From NCBI GenBank assembly GCA_001599755.1, contig BCHX01000003.1:4983782-5047781 (forward strand): a stretch of 64,000 nt of DNA, given 5' to 3'. How positions within the stretch are numbered: position 1 is the first letter of the stretch; each line of letters begins with the position of its first letter. Shown here piece after piece: positions 10,000 to 21,328 of this stretch. This DNA is from Gliomastix tumulicola (taxonomy: Eukaryota > Ascomycota > Sordariomycetes > Hypocreales > Bionectriaceae). Under the pieces are notes generated by a model. That model was not told the DNA's origin and searched no databases. It saw nothing but the letters and a program-made list of their open reading frames with translations. The position numbers and the translations under genes were made by a program.

Positions 10000-11642
10000 G
10001 TTTTTTTGAAGCTGTATTTGTTGGAGCGGCACTCGTGAAAGTTGTCAGATTGTCAAGGTGGTTAACCTCTTGGTGATATTGGAACGAGTGAGAGAGGAAA
10101 ACGAGTGTTCTGGACGGAAAGAGGCCGGCTCTTTATGCTCAGATGGAAGGGGATGGAATGATGCAGATGGGGAAGTTCGGAGGGATGTTCAGGAGTGATG
10201 CTGGGCTAGGTGTGGGCTCGTGGCATCTCAGTTTGGTGAGCCCCTTTTGTCTCTATTGATGGGTGTTGCTTCAATAAGAACCCCTCATAGCAGTTCGGAC
10301 TGCACTTTTCAGGCTAGAACAGGGAAGTCCCAGGCATCTGGGGCTGCTCTCAGGCCAGGGAGCAAAGGGATAGGTGCTCGTATAGGTCACGAGCAGGTAT
10401 GTGGCTGCCGTTGTGGTGAGCGTCCTTGCGGATGAACACTCCTAGTTCGTGGCAGACTGGGTGGCAGGAAAGACTGACGGAGGCTGTAGAAGTGACAAAA
10501 GACCACTGGAGAATCTCTCCCACACAGTGAGTAGCCAGTTGTACCGAATACATCACCTAGGATGTAGTCCTCAAGCTCGAGCATCTGCATGAACCGTTCA
10601 CATGGCGTTCGGGCTGGAATTTGACGGCCATCCAAATGCTGGAAAGCAATACTCCTTCTCTTTGCCTCCTCCTGAGCACGGGATCAACAAGGAATGAGAC
10701 ACAGACGCGTCTCTGGCCCGTGTCGCGAGAACAGCGCTGGGAATGGCTGGATCTGGTGCCCCTTATTGAAGCTCTATTGACCACCATTTCAGGCAATTGG
10801 TGGGGCATCGTCGACGGAACGAACGTGCTGCCGGTCTTTGCACGACAACGGACAAAAGGGGACTCAATAAAAGTCCGAATTACGGGACGTGAAGTTCATC
10901 TCCGGGACATGCTGGGGAACGTGATGGATGAAAGACGCTCTTGCAGGGAGGCGGCAAGGTTGGTCGGCCGGCTCCTCGCGGCGGGCGCGTTGTCAAGGGT
11001 GATGACCGTCTCAGCTGACACTGGGATGTGATTCCGCGGGATTCCATTCAGATAGGCTTCTATTGACGGTACACTGTTAGCCGTGGTCAAATGAGTTGAA
11101 TCGGAACTGCTGTGCTGTTCTGGCAGGGTGTAGGGGTGCCGGCACGTCCCCGGGCCTAGCACATGCTAGTCTTGGGTCTGCAGCCTTACCAAGCTATGGA
11201 TTTCTTCTTTGCATATCCTCTCCCTTTGATTATATTGCCGAGACCTCCTATTGACGGTGAAGGCCTTACGTGGGCAGTGGCCGGCCCCAGCATCATTATT
11301 GAGCCATCCCTATCCATCCATGGACCTGGGTTTTGGCCAAGCAGACGTGACCCAGCCTTTCCACTCCATCCGAGCTACCTTTTCTACATGCATGGTTGAT
11401 AGATACTCTGCAGAACGCTGTCGAGATCTCCCAGAGCCAGGTCCTTGGATGTTTGCAATGATCCCGGCTGGGCGGCGAACCACACTTCGTTCCCAGCAAC
11501 GCGGCAGCTACCTCGTCAAATCATTCTATCCATGAGACGTCCATTCACCCACAGAATGCTACTGTGTTTGCGCTGCACATCGCGTTTATTCTAAAATGGT
11601 CTATATACTTGGCTAACCAAAGCCCGTTTTATACAGGCATCC
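10000..11642. other. 1.6 kb intergenic region upstream of the pheromone gene
   Basis: Promoter side of the pheromone gene and 3' flank of the DUF7703 gene. ORFs of up to about 130 codons exist (for example 10636-11031, +) but lack any recognisable domain, so none is annotated. Confidence 0.5.
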
Positions 11643-12881
11643 TCATCGATCGCCCAACGCCGCTTCAGACGAAGACTTGTACGTCCCGTCCCCCTCCGAC
11701 GTTGCTTCTACACTCCTCGGTGCCTCTGGGCTCCCGCGCTTCCTCAGCTTGTCCTCCGACTCCGACGTCGACCGCTGCTCGTGTTTCACGACGATCTCCG
11801 TCGTCCGGAAGACGTTGTTGGTGGTGCTGGACGAGCTGCCTCTCCCCGTCAGCTCGTGCTGGCTGTCGTTCCTGCTGAACGCGTGCGCCTCGTACGACAC
11901 GCTCGGTCTGCGCTCCTGCTGCCGTGCCGGTATCCGCGGGTGGTAGATCGGCACGTCGGCGGCGATGACAGCCGCAGAAGGATAACGCGGCGTTAGAGGA
12001 TACGACTGGCGATGGTGATGCTGGTGCGAGTGCGAGTGCGACGCCGACCCCCCGCAGGCGCACCCCGGCCGGCCGCATGGCGTCGGGTCCGACGAGCTGG
12101 TCTCCTTGTTGCCCGTGGTCATCTCGACGAGGCGGTTGAGGATGGTGAACTCGAGCTTGAGCTTGGCGCTGTACACGAGGGCCTTGTACGAGGTCTGGAT
12201 GGCGTACTGCCCGGCGTACTCGAGGGCGAGGATGGCGACGTCGAGGATGATGATGACGACGTTAACGAAGATGAGGTGGTTCATCAGGCGGCGCGAGCGG
12301 CGCTTGTTGCGCATGACGGACAGCACGCGGCTCAGCTTGGTGGTCTCGTAGATGTAGATGGACGAGATGAGGACCTCCTGCACGAAGAAGACGGTGACCT
12401 GCAGCTTCTCGTAGATGGAGTAGGTGTGCTCGAAGCGGGCCGACGCGTTCGAGTTGGTGCCGTACAGGAGCACGATGGTGGGCACGTGCATGGCGATGGC
12501 GTCGAAGATGATCATGCACAGCACCAGGCGCAGCTTGAACTCGTCCCGCAGCACCAGGTGCAGCCGCGACCAGAGCACCATGGACTGGCCCGTGACCATG
12601 CATACCCAGCCGACGGCGATGAGCGTCAGGTAGGTGTAGATGGCGGCGCCGCTCTGGGGCCCCGTGTTCTTGAGGATGAAGCCGACCGAGTAGACGGCGA
12701 TGCCGTAGGTGGCGACGACAAAGGACCAGAAGTAGATGCCGCCGCGGCGCTTGAACACCCACCAGATGATGAGCGTCAGCTCGACGACGTTGTACAGCGC
12801 GATGGACGTGAAGACGATGATGACAAAGGCCGTGGGACCGTCGCCGATGTGGCCCCTGCCGATGCCCTGGTCCGCAGCCAT
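11643..12881 (-). CDS. DUF7703-type seven-helix integral membrane protein
   Basis: Polytopic plasma-membrane-type protein of a fungal family of unknown function. The single exon gives 412 aa. The first about 260 residues contain about seven hydrophobic segments, beginning AFVIIVFTSIALYNVVELTL and including the family-like stretches IYFWSFVVATYGIAVYSVGF and IAMHVPTIVLLYG. The C-terminal about 150 residues are hydrophilic, with His/Ser-rich (SHSHSHQHHH) and charged segments, and are probably cytosolic. The layout resembles G-protein-coupled receptors such as the PTH11 class, but no CFEM or Ste2 signature is visible, so a receptor role is only a possibility. The neighbouring pheromone precursor makes Ste2 tempting, but the sequence does not support it. 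Confidence 0.8.
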   Translation of the reverse strand: MAADQGIGRGHIGDGPTAFVIIVFTSIALYNVVELTLIIWWVFKRRGGIYFWSFVVATYGIAVYSVGFILKNTGPQSGAAIYTYLTLIAVGWVCMVTGQSMVLWSRLHLVLRDEFKLRLVLCMIIFDAIAMHVPTIVLLYGTNSNASARFEHTYSIYEKLQVTVFFVQEVLISSIYIYETTKLSRVLSVMRNKRRSRRLMNHLIFVNVVIIILDVAILALEYAGQYAIQTSYKALVYSAKLKLEFTILNRLVEMTTGNKETSSSDPTPCGRPGCACGGSASHSHSHQHHHRQSYPLTPRYPSAAVIAADVPIYHPRIPARQQERRPSVSYEAHAFSRNDSQHELTGRGSSSSTTNNVFRTTEIVVKHEQRSTSESEDKLRKRGSPEAPRSVEATSEGDGTYKSSSEAALGDR

Positions 12882-14752
12882 CTATCGGGGAGCGGCGGCG
12901 GCGTCGACGGGAGGCGTGCTTATCATACCATGCTGTTCCGGACTCGTCATAGAATGTGGCATGCACAGACAGGTATGTGATGAGATGTGAAACAAGAAAA
13001 CTTGGTTGCCCCAGAGTCCGCAGCGATAGCTCGAAGCGGAAGGGGGGGTAGAAGAAGGGGAGAGACAGAGCGCCTTGGGCCGCGGGCCTCCCAACTACGT
13101 CCCTCGCACGCAACAGCGCGCCAGCGAGCCGGCACCTTCTGGCCCGAGTTGAAGCTTGACATAGCGTCTATCCAGGCCCAAAGTTCGCGCCGGTGCGAAG
13201 TGTAATGCCGCTCGATCGGCGCTCCAGCCAGAGGCCGCCAGTGACAGTGTGCGAGCCGTCTGGGAAACGGTCCAGATGCAGCCACGCCGTCATCGGGGCT
13301 CATTCGGGGTGGATGTCACTGGCTGAGGACGTTCTTTGTGGCGCGGCGAGGCGTGCTTGGGCGACGGAGCTTGCCATGTTCTGACTCGGGAGAGGTAGAA
13401 GCATCGCGGAGCGGCATGGCGATGGCCCGTCTCGGTGGAAAGATGGAAGCCTCGAGGAAGAGTGGCTTTCGCTGTTCGGAGGAGGTCCGTCGGGACCTGC
13501 ATTATGGTTTCCGGGCACGTTGACTGACTTGTCGGATCGAGAGGCCGTGATGATGGCCGTTGGTCGCGTGCCTCTACTGGCATCATGTGGGCATTCGGGA
13601 TATGGAGTTATGGGGGTGGATATCGTATTATATAAGCATAGGTATATTACGTAAGTGCATATACGAGCTGATTTAATTTCGGGATACATGCATAACGCAT
13701 TCTTGGACACTGCCAACCACTGCACCTACGCGCCCGCTGATTTTACCCGCCGTACAGAAGCCCTCCCCATCGGACAGCAGCTTCCAGCCGCCGACACACC
13801 GCATTGACCAGCTCAGATATTATTGTTCACGAGCGACAGAGCAAGCGAGAGACTGTCTATGCTCGATCACTTTTCCCGAGCGGCGACCGGATTGACAGAC
13901 TCGCATGCGTGATGGCTGCGATGCGCGATAAGATGCGATGCGAGATTGTCGATCCGCCGACAGCAGCACGCCAAATCTGCATGCCGTCCACTGCGAATAG
14001 CTTATTCCCCCCCTTTCACTGACCCAGGATGGTTGAGACCGAGCCACACCCCTCGGCAGCGACTCTTGGCGCATCCGTAGGCTGTCCGTTGGCCGTCTGA
14101 TGAACACTGCAGAAGCGCGGCTCGTCTCTTCTCCACCCTCCGTCCAACGCATCTCGTTTCTGCCCGCCGTCGCTGGCAGAGTGTCGACAGTGTCGACGGG
14201 CCAAGCGTCTCTTGCTCGTTTCATCAGGCGCTTAAACTGGCATTGACAGGCTTCTGTGCGTCTACAGCGCGCCCCCGACAAGCCGCTGCCCTCCCCCGCA
14301 TCCACTCTCCCTCGCCTTGACAGGGGGTAGGCCGATTGTTTGGCTCTCGTTTCGTCCTGTGTCTTTTCTGCTGATGTGGGACACAAACACGAAGGGCGCT
14401 ACGAGATGCACGCAGAGTCTTGCCCTCGCAGACGGGCGCCTGAGTCGCTGCCTGACTCTCTCTCTCCGGCCCTCTTTCGTCTGTTCGTGAACAGCCTACC
14501 ATACAGGCTAACCGGGCCCTGCCCTTGCTCGTTTCTCGCCTGCTGTGCTCTGATTGTACGAGCGCCTGGGCCTGGACAGGGCCTCCAAGACACTGGCCAA
14601 ACATTGGCAATCAATGCCACGGGCGTGTAATTTCTGACGATGCGATGCTGCTTTCTCTAACCCCTCCCCCTCCCCTCTCTGCCGCTTCCTTACCTTATTC
14701 ATCCATGGTGCATGCATTAATCATGCAGTCGTTCACAACTGTTCTTTAAGCT
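12882..14752. other. 1.9 kb intergenic region between divergent DUF7703 and protease genes
   Basis: No supported gene. A TATATAAG sequence occurs near 13629-13636 (+) but no coding frame follows it that I can defend. Confidence 0.5.
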
Positions 14753-15094
14753 TATATACCTGGGCTAACTGTGTTGGCCCCCCCATGATGGCTGTTCCCC
14801 TCCTCTCCCTCCGTCTTCACACACATTCGCTGGTGTTCTCTCTGTGTCCGTCTTCGTTTCTCCTTTTCCTTCTTTTGCAAGCAACGAGCTGGTCTCTGTT
14901 TTTCTCTGCACTTCAATTCTTACCATCTACTTCGTTGCGTTGTTAGATCCTTCACTACTACTATTTTTGATTATTTTCTTCCATTATTTCGACTCTCAGC
15001 ATCTTGTTAGAATTTCACATCCTGACCGACCATCATACTTCACCACGACGACTACCTTCAACTACTAGGCTTCAACACCTCACCAACTCCCACG
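14753..15094 (+). promoter_or_regulatory. TATA element and long pyrimidine-rich leader of the protease gene
   Basis: TATATA at 14753-14758 is followed by about 300 nt of strongly CT-rich sequence up to the ATG at 15095, with a CACCTCACCAACTCCCACG context at the start. CT-rich leaders are common in strongly expressed filamentous-fungal genes. The transcription start itself cannot be read from sequence, and a leader intron cannot be excluded. Confidence 0.5.
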
Positions 15095-16048
15095 ATGCGC
15101 TTCACCATTGGCCTGGCCACGGCTCTGCTGGCCATGCTAACCCCGTCGACCGCCGTCCCTGTCTCGGCCAACATCCCGGCCTTCCCTCACAAGTCCGAGT
15201 ACCACGGCTTCGACGACAAGTCCAGCCTCTCCATCCAGGCCCAGAAGGAGCACAGCGGCCCGGATATCACGTTCCGCTGCGACCGGCGCTTCGCCAACGA
15301 TACAAACGCCATTGTCGAGCCGTTCACACCGCCTGAAGCCCGCTTCCCCGCCAAGCACAAGGACCGGCGCTTCATCTACGGTAGCGACGACCGCAAGTAC
15401 CACGACCTGGAGATGTTCCCCTCCCACTCGATCGGGAAGATCGGGTGGGAGAACGGCGTGTTCTGCTCGGGCGCTCTCGTCGGGCCCCGACACGTCCTCA
15501 CCGCCAAGCACTGCCTCATGACGGACGGGACCAAAGGCACCTTCTCCCCCGGATACGACGACGGCGCACCCCTCGGCAGCGCCGAGATCATCAACGCGCT
15601 CGCCTCGACCGATCTCGAGAAGGAGTCCCCCTGCGAGACCAAGTTCGACTGGGCCGTCCTCCTCCTCGACAAGGACATGGGCACCGAGCTGGGCTTCTTC
15701 GGCGTCAAGCTCCCCGACCCGACCCTCTTCGACAAGCCCATCTTCTACCACCAGGGCTACCCGGGCGACAAGGACGGTGGGCAGCGGCCCTACCGCGTCA
15801 GCAAGGCCACGGTGCACTCGGAGCGGACCTTTGACTGCGACTCCACGGGGCCGTTCTACGCGGACGCCGACACGGCCGGCGGGCAGTCGGGCGGGCCCTT
15901 CTGGGAGGTGGACGAGAAGGGCGACCGGTGGATCTGGGGCACGCTGTCCATCGGCGTCGGGTTCGGCGACGGGGAGGGATACTCCGGGTTTGCGTCTGGG
16001 GCGCAGATGATTGATGCCATCAACCAGTTCCGTCGCGACCATCCGTAG
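15095..16048 (+). CDS. secreted V8-like (glutamyl endopeptidase type) serine protease
   Basis: Predicted extracellular trypsin-fold serine protease of the S1B, V8/glutamyl-endopeptidase type. The single exon gives 317 aa with an N-terminal signal peptide (about 1-20) and a pro-region of about 90 residues, which ends in basic stretches (KHKDRRF) that could be processed. The catalytic triad is visible as H139 in VLTAKHC, D185 in FDWAVLLLD and S265 in AGGQSGGPFW. Cysteines at about 124, 140 and 180 could form disulfides. The long CT-rich leader upstream suggests strong expression. A large antisense frame over the gene is a codon-bias shadow. Substrate specificity for Glu is inferred from the family, not from the sequence. 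Confidence 0.92.
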   Translation: MRFTIGLATALLAMLTPSTAVPVSANIPAFPHKSEYHGFDDKSSLSIQAQKEHSGPDITFRCDRRFANDTNAIVEPFTPPEARFPAKHKDRRFIYGSDDRKYHDLEMFPSHSIGKIGWENGVFCSGALVGPRHVLTAKHCLMTDGTKGTFSPGYDDGAPLGSAEIINALASTDLEKESPCETKFDWAVLLLDKDMGTELGFFGVKLPDPTLFDKPIFYHQGYPGDKDGGQRPYRVSKATVHSERTFDCDSTGPFYADADTAGGQSGGPFWEVDEKGDRWIWGTLSIGVGFGDGEGYSGFASGAQMIDAINQFRRDHP

Positions 16049-17400
16049 TTGATGACACGGGCCCCTTGGCCTTGCCCTTCTTTCCCCCTCTTTTCTCTCT
16101 TTCCGGCCCAAACGTACTTGGGGCCATCATCACATTATAGCGTGTTCACTTGCCTTTCATCTTTGTTCTGGTTTTCCCTTTGTGGCACGGCGATGAGATT
16201 CACATGACTGGATGGCATTTACGTTTGGCGTACGTTCAGGCGTCAGTGTCACTGATTTATTAGGCGAAGGCGGTCACGGGGGGCGGGACAGAGGCGTATC
16301 TGATACAGAAAAATAGACAAGCCATCGCAATTTGAATGATAAGATTTCTACCTACCTACCTGCTGTGCGTCACTTATGATTTGTTCTTTTGTTCTCTTCT
16401 TCATCCGTCCGTCCCGTCTTCTTCTGCAGCGGATCCATGGCTGTCTGTCCTTGAGAAGGGAGGGTACCCTATATTCGAATCGTCAAGCAGCTAACGAAGT
16501 TGAAAGACAGCCGGTCCGCGATCTAATTACCATTTGAGTTTCAATAGCCTCGGGAACACCCCCGGACTCAATTGTATTTACGTAAAGGTGGCTTGGGTGA
16601 CTCGTGTTGGTTTATTTGGTGCTCGCGTGGCGGTAGTTTCATCTCGTGTAGCTTTATACTACTAGTAGTAGCCAAGGCGGTGTGATTGATTCACTACGCT
16701 CCGAATCTTCGCAGATAAGCGAGAGATGCATTCGTTTCCGACTTCTTCTCCTGACTATGTTTCCTTCCTGTCCTTGATACTGGCGAGCTACTACGCTTGA
16801 TTGTGTCAAGGTTCCATCCCATGCATGATAAAAATAGCTGATCGCTGTCCTGTGCCTCATGCAGCTCACCTGTCCGTTTCGTCGATCTCAGCCATTATGC
16901 GGGGAATCGCCTGGGCAAGTCGGAGCACGAGTCAGGGCTCAGCGCATGAATCCCACGCCAGCTGTAATCTTAATACAGGGATTTCCCTCAGCTACTTGCC
17001 TCGCCCACGGGGACTGTCGGTTAGACAGACCACGCCGCACGCACTATGACAGTGGTCACAGGCAACGTCACTCTGGAGCGTGTAGCATCGCCTCCTCCTG
17101 ATGGCTGCCCCTCCGGAGGCCGACCTGCCTACAAGGGAGATGATGCTCCATATTTCCCAGATCTCACCACCCGGACGATGCCCCGGGGAGTGTCGGGAAG
17201 CTGAGCTGTGCCTCGTCTTATTCTTGGAACACTGGAACCGTCCTTCGAGAATCGCGATGAGAGAGAGAGAGAGAGAGGTGTCTGGCCATAATAAGACGGC
17301 AGTATTAAAGAACCACGACCGCCGCGATGGACTCCCCAACTCTTCTGGCGGCTCCATCCAGCGGTGGACAGCAGCAGCAGCAACAACGACAACCACCACC
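16049..17400. other. 1.35 kb intergenic region with a short GA microsatellite
   Basis: 3' flank of the protease gene and promoter of the next secreted enzyme. A (GA)n tract lies at 17259-17277. The frame of the downstream gene stays open back to an ATG at 17101, but that extension hides the signal peptide and is treated as leader. Confidence 0.55.
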
Positions 17401-18369
17401 ATGAAGCTCCTCCAGCTGCTCCTCACCGGCGCCCTCACAGCAGCCTTTGCCGCCGCCCAGACGCAGGCGCCGCCCGCCGGCTGGCCCGTCTTCTGGCACA
17501 AGGGCATCATCACCAACAAGGACACGTCGCTCTACAACCCGACCAACGAGTTCATCTTCCCGAGCGTCTTCCACGCGGGGCGGTACTTCGGAGACGCCGC
17601 CCGCGCCGAGTGGTACATCTACTACGCGCCGCACGACGACCCGGGCGGCGTGTCGCTGCGCTACTCGGACAGCCTCGAGGGCCCCTGGACCGAGTACGAG
17701 AACAACCCGGTCATCTCGCGCAGCTGGAGCCCGCACTACAGCGCGCCGCACGTGTCCAGCCCAGACGCGATCTGGAACACCGAGGCCGGGCGCATGATCA
17801 TGTACTTCCACGGGCCCAACTCGGCCACGCGCTGGGCCTACTCGGACGACGGCATCAAGTTCGGGTACGGCGGCATCGCGGTGCAGAACAGCATGGGCGG
17901 CCCGGACGTCACGGAGACGAGCTACGCGCGCGTCTTCTACCACCCGGATACCGCGTCCAAGTACAACTACGGCATGTTCTACATGGGCAACGAGCGCGAC
18001 AACAAGCGGCGCATCCGGCTCGCCGAGTCGGTCGACGGCAAGACGTGGACCGTCAGTCCGAACTACGTCGTTGCTCCGGGGCCGGAGGAGGGCGCCAATG
18101 TCTCGGCTGGCGAGCTGTGGAATTGGAGGGGCCAGAACTACGTCCTCTACCATGCGTCGAGCGGGAAGATCTATGCGCGGACCATCGACAAGACGCTGCG
18201 CAATGTTGGGGGCACGCCGATCGTGCTGTTTGAGGGCCGTGGTGACAGCAGTGGCGATCGTGCGGCCTCGCCTGTGGTTGTCACGCGCAATGGGCTGACG
18301 TATCTGTTCTACGAGAAGGGCGGTCGTCTGGGAGGGACGATTGCCTGGGCCAAGATGGCTGCGCAGTAG
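17401..18369 (+). CDS. secreted five-bladed beta-propeller protein, GH43/GH32-superfamily-like glycosidase
   Basis: Predicted extracellular carbohydrate-active enzyme acting on plant polysaccharide side chains or oligosaccharides. The single exon gives 322 aa with a clear signal peptide (MKLLQLLLTGALTAAFAAA) and no binding module. The body has the repeating aromatic-rich blades typical of the superfamily: EWYIYYAPHD, VSLRYSDSLEGPWTEYENNP, SSPDAIWNTEAGRMIMYFHG, TRWAYSDDGIKFG, YNYGMFYMGNERDN and ARTIDKTLRNVGG. The ATG at 17401 has a good context (CAACCACCACC) and exposes the signal peptide, so I prefer it to the in-frame ATG at 17101. I cannot assign catalytic acids with certainty or name the family number. 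The feruloyl esterase 0.9 kb downstream fits a joint role in hemicellulose breakdown. Confidence 0.72.
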   Translation: MKLLQLLLTGALTAAFAAAQTQAPPAGWPVFWHKGIITNKDTSLYNPTNEFIFPSVFHAGRYFGDAARAEWYIYYAPHDDPGGVSLRYSDSLEGPWTEYENNPVISRSWSPHYSAPHVSSPDAIWNTEAGRMIMYFHGPNSATRWAYSDDGIKFGYGGIAVQNSMGGPDVTETSYARVFYHPDTASKYNYGMFYMGNERDNKRRIRLAESVDGKTWTVSPNYVVAPGPEEGANVSAGELWNWRGQNYVLYHASSGKIYARTIDKTLRNVGGTPIVLFEGRGDSSGDRAASPVVVTRNGLTYLFYEKGGRLGGTIAWAKMAAQ

Positions 18370-19298
18370 AAGAGACTTGGAGGGCATGCTCTGCTTCTGC
18401 TGACTAAGCTTGGTGCCAGTTCTTTTTGATAGCTGTCAATGACAAACCCGTGTATGTATGGTCTCCCACGAGTCTCTGTGCATCCTAAAGCATGAATTAG
18501 TATGGGCTTTGCAGCGCCTGTGCAGACATTCTCCAAAGTGATGGCTGTAATTTCTCATCTCGTGTCGGTCTGTCTTTAGGTGGTCCAGGGGTGTAGTCAG
18601 GTGGGTTAGCCGGTCAAGACACCTGCAGTACAGGGGATGTTCTAGGTACCTGTAGTGCCCTGAAATAGTGGGAATTTGCCAACGGATTCTCACTGGTCCC
18701 CGTCACATCACCTTCTCTCGACAAGATGCACTGTCAATCGCCTACCGTCCTGCGTCACCTCGTGAAAAATTCTTACTCTTCCGACTTCCGATCTTGTTCA
18801 GTTCCTCCTGATGCCAGCATAATGACATGTGCTGGAACGGGCATCTGGACAGGGAGCGGCTCCGCGCTTTTACGGCATGAGGACGCGAGGCGCAGCACAA
18901 CAGCCACAGAGGGACAAGCCCCTGAACTCAACGGTGGCGCCGCCCGCACTGATGGCATGGACATGCACGAATCCCATCAAATCAGACTCCTGCACCCGAA
19001 TCGGCAGGTTCCGACCTTGGGCGCCGATTGGGGACGTGATTCGTTGGGACGTCTAATTGATGCCAGGCACGCCGCACCGGCTGTCAACGGGCAGATGTAC
19101 CGACTTGGCAGGTGACATCTGATCGGTAGCAGAGTCCGCCCGCATGTGATGCGACAGTGCTGATCATCAGGGGCACGCGCACGGGGAGGGGAGACTACAT
19201 TACTTGACAGGCGCGACGGACATTTCCTTTCACTTCTCTTTAGCTTCTGCGACGGCCTTCTTTCAACAGCTTTCTGTGTAGTGCAGCCGTTGGTCACG
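18370..19298. other. 0.9 kb intergenic region upstream of the feruloyl esterase gene
   Basis: Contains the promoter of the esterase gene. No other gene or repeat is seen. Confidence 0.5.
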
Positions 19299-20385
19299 AT
19301 GAAGGGCCTCTCCCCAGTCACCGCCCTGCTCTGGGCACTTCAGGCTGCTTCCGCCCTCGCAGCCGACTACTACACAGGCGGCGACACCTCCGGCTGCGGC
19401 AAGGCGCACTGGTTCAACGGCATCACGCAGTACCGCAGCCTCACGTCCACCGGCACCTCCCGCAGCTACGGCGTCCACCTGCCCTCCGACTACGACAAGG
19501 ACCGCCGGTATCCCACCGTCGTGGGCTTCCACGGCTCCAGCAGCATCGGCTTCTTCTTCGCGGCCGACACGCGCCTCAGCGGCGGCGAGTACTCGGCCGA
19601 CAAGATCATGGTGTACCCCAACGGCCGCGGCGGCGTGTGGGCGGGCGCCAACTACTCCGAGGCCGCGGTCGCCGAGGACCTGCAGTTCGTGTGGGATCTG
19701 CTGGCCGATGTGCGGGCCAACTTCTGCGTCGACAGCGCGAGGATCTACGCGACGGGCATGTCTATCGGCGGAGGGTTTGTCAACACGATTGCGTGCAATG
19801 ACACGGTCGGTGGGGAGTTTGCTGCCTTTGCGCCGGCGTCGGGGTCGTTTTATACGGATAACGACGAGCATCATGAGGAGTGCACGCCTGCGAGGGAGGT
19901 CACGCCCATCGTGGAGATTCACGGGGGCGCGGATGCTGATGTGAAGTACGAGGGGGGCGAGGGCCAGGGAGGTCAGAACCCGGGCATCGCAGACTGGTGA
20001 GTTGTCTCTGCAGTTTGTCATGGGAGAACTCGAGGACTGACGTTGGGCAATTATAGGATCGCGCGTTGGGCCAAGAGGAATCAGTGTGACGAGCCGCCTG
20101 AACAGGAGGACCTGCATGATGGCAACGTACACCATCTGAGCTGGACGTGTAAGGGGCAGGCTGGGGCGGTGCAGCACTACAAGAACGATGATCAGAGTGA
20201 GTGCCCCAAGACTGACTGGCATTTTTGAATCGGGTTTGTTGTACTCACATCAATCTTTAGAACATTGTTGGGCTTCGACGAGTATCAACTTCTCGCAGCT
20301 GGCTGCTGGGGACGTCCCGACGTACATCGAGGCATCGAGGATATTTCTTGACTTTCTTCTTGGTTTCACCCGTCCAGCGGAATAG
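19299..20385 (+). CDS. secreted feruloyl esterase (type C-like, CE1/LpqC family)
   Basis: Predicted extracellular esterase releasing ferulic or related acids from arabinoxylan or pectin. Three exons, 19299-19996, 20057-20196 and 20261-20385, give 320 aa. Signal peptide about 1-22 (MKGLSPVTALLWALQAASAL). Family blocks in order: GCGKAHWFNGITQYRS, RSYGVHLPSDYD, YPTVVGFHGSSS, MVYPNGRGGVWAG, EDLQFVWDLL, the nucleophile elbow ATGMSIGGGF (Ser at about 155), AAFAPASGSFYTDN, IHGGADADV (candidate Asp) and KHCWAS (catalytic His) in exon 3. Both introns have GTGAGT donors and preserve phase. No CBM1 is visible. The in-frame start at 19281 is not ATG-supported. Most likely coexpressed with the propeller glycosidase next door, though nothing in the sequence proves it. 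Confidence 0.9.
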
Positions 20386-21328
20386 CTGGCGTGGTTCCTG
20401 GCTGGAAAGCCCATCATAACTAGTCTGCTGTTACTAAACATATCTTCGCGTTCACGAGAAGGTTACGCGTAGTTGACCATTTCCGTGAAGATGGCGATGA
20501 GAATGATAGTAATGAGTAGCTTGGAACATCATTCCTTTAACTAGACGCACAGTGAGCAAGTAAGTTTGAGGCGAAGCATGCCGTAAGTATTAGAACTGGC
20601 GATGCTCAATATAAGCGAGGCCGTCGAAGTAACTAGAGCCTTACCACACTGTGCTGGCTGGAGGCTTTTGCTGGCATGCCACTTCCAATGTGGCAGCTAA
20701 AGGAGAGGTGGGAAGTTGATACGAAGCAGCACTACTGGACCGCATAGGATCCGAAGTCCTCCTTGTTCATCGGATGAGCCTCACCGATTTGACGACATAA
20801 CGTCGACAGATAGCGAGATCTCTAACTCGGAAGAAGCCGGATCCTACATCCGACGACCTGGAAAAGGATCTGAACGCGTCCGAGAGCCCCATAAGCGTAC
20901 CCAAGGCAGATTTCCGGTAGAAGGATTCGGACCGAAACAAACGAAGAGCTAGGCTGAGGTCTTGCAGGCTCAGGTCGACAAGGGTCTCGACTCCGGTATC
21001 CGCTGTCTTCCGCCTCAATCTACTCTAGATCTCGCACAGAAAGACTTCTAAGCTTGTTCCGTTTAGATGGACATGAAGGATCTAGTTCCGTCCCGCCGGC
21101 TCTTCAAACGGGGGAAAAAAGGTCTGCTGCCGTGCTCGCTCAACATTGCTGGGAACGGCTTAGTTTCGCCACTGCTTGAAATCCACAACTCCAATCTATT
21201 GACTGCTTACGAGATTCTAACAACTGACATACCGGTGCTACCAAAGACAAAAGAGATAAATTAAAAGAAGCAGAAGGGGAAGAAGAAGAGGAAGAAGAGA
21301 AAAGTGCCGAAGGAGTGGCTAATCCCCC
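20386..21328. other. 0.9 kb intergenic region between convergent esterase and FMN oxidase genes
   Basis: Two 3' flanks. A purine-rich stretch (about 21247-21305) precedes the stop of the oxidase gene. No gene is supported. Confidence 0.5.

Noticed and set aside
10636..11031. Plus-strand ORF of about 130 codons between pheromone and DUF7703 genes
   Set aside because: No domain, signal or splice support, and its composition is like the surrounding non-coding DNA.
11643..12881. Ste2-type pheromone receptor next to the pheromone gene
   Set aside because: Seven-helix layout only; the sequence matches the DUF7703 pattern and lacks Ste2 features.
15137..16111. 324-codon frame antisense to the serine protease
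   Set aside because: Shadow of a GC3-rich gene; the sense frame has a full catalytic triad and signal peptide.
17101..17400. 100-codon N-terminal extension of the beta-propeller enzyme from an ATG at 17101
   Set aside because: It would bury a clear signal peptide at 17401 and includes low-complexity sequence from a GA microsatellite and ACC repeats.
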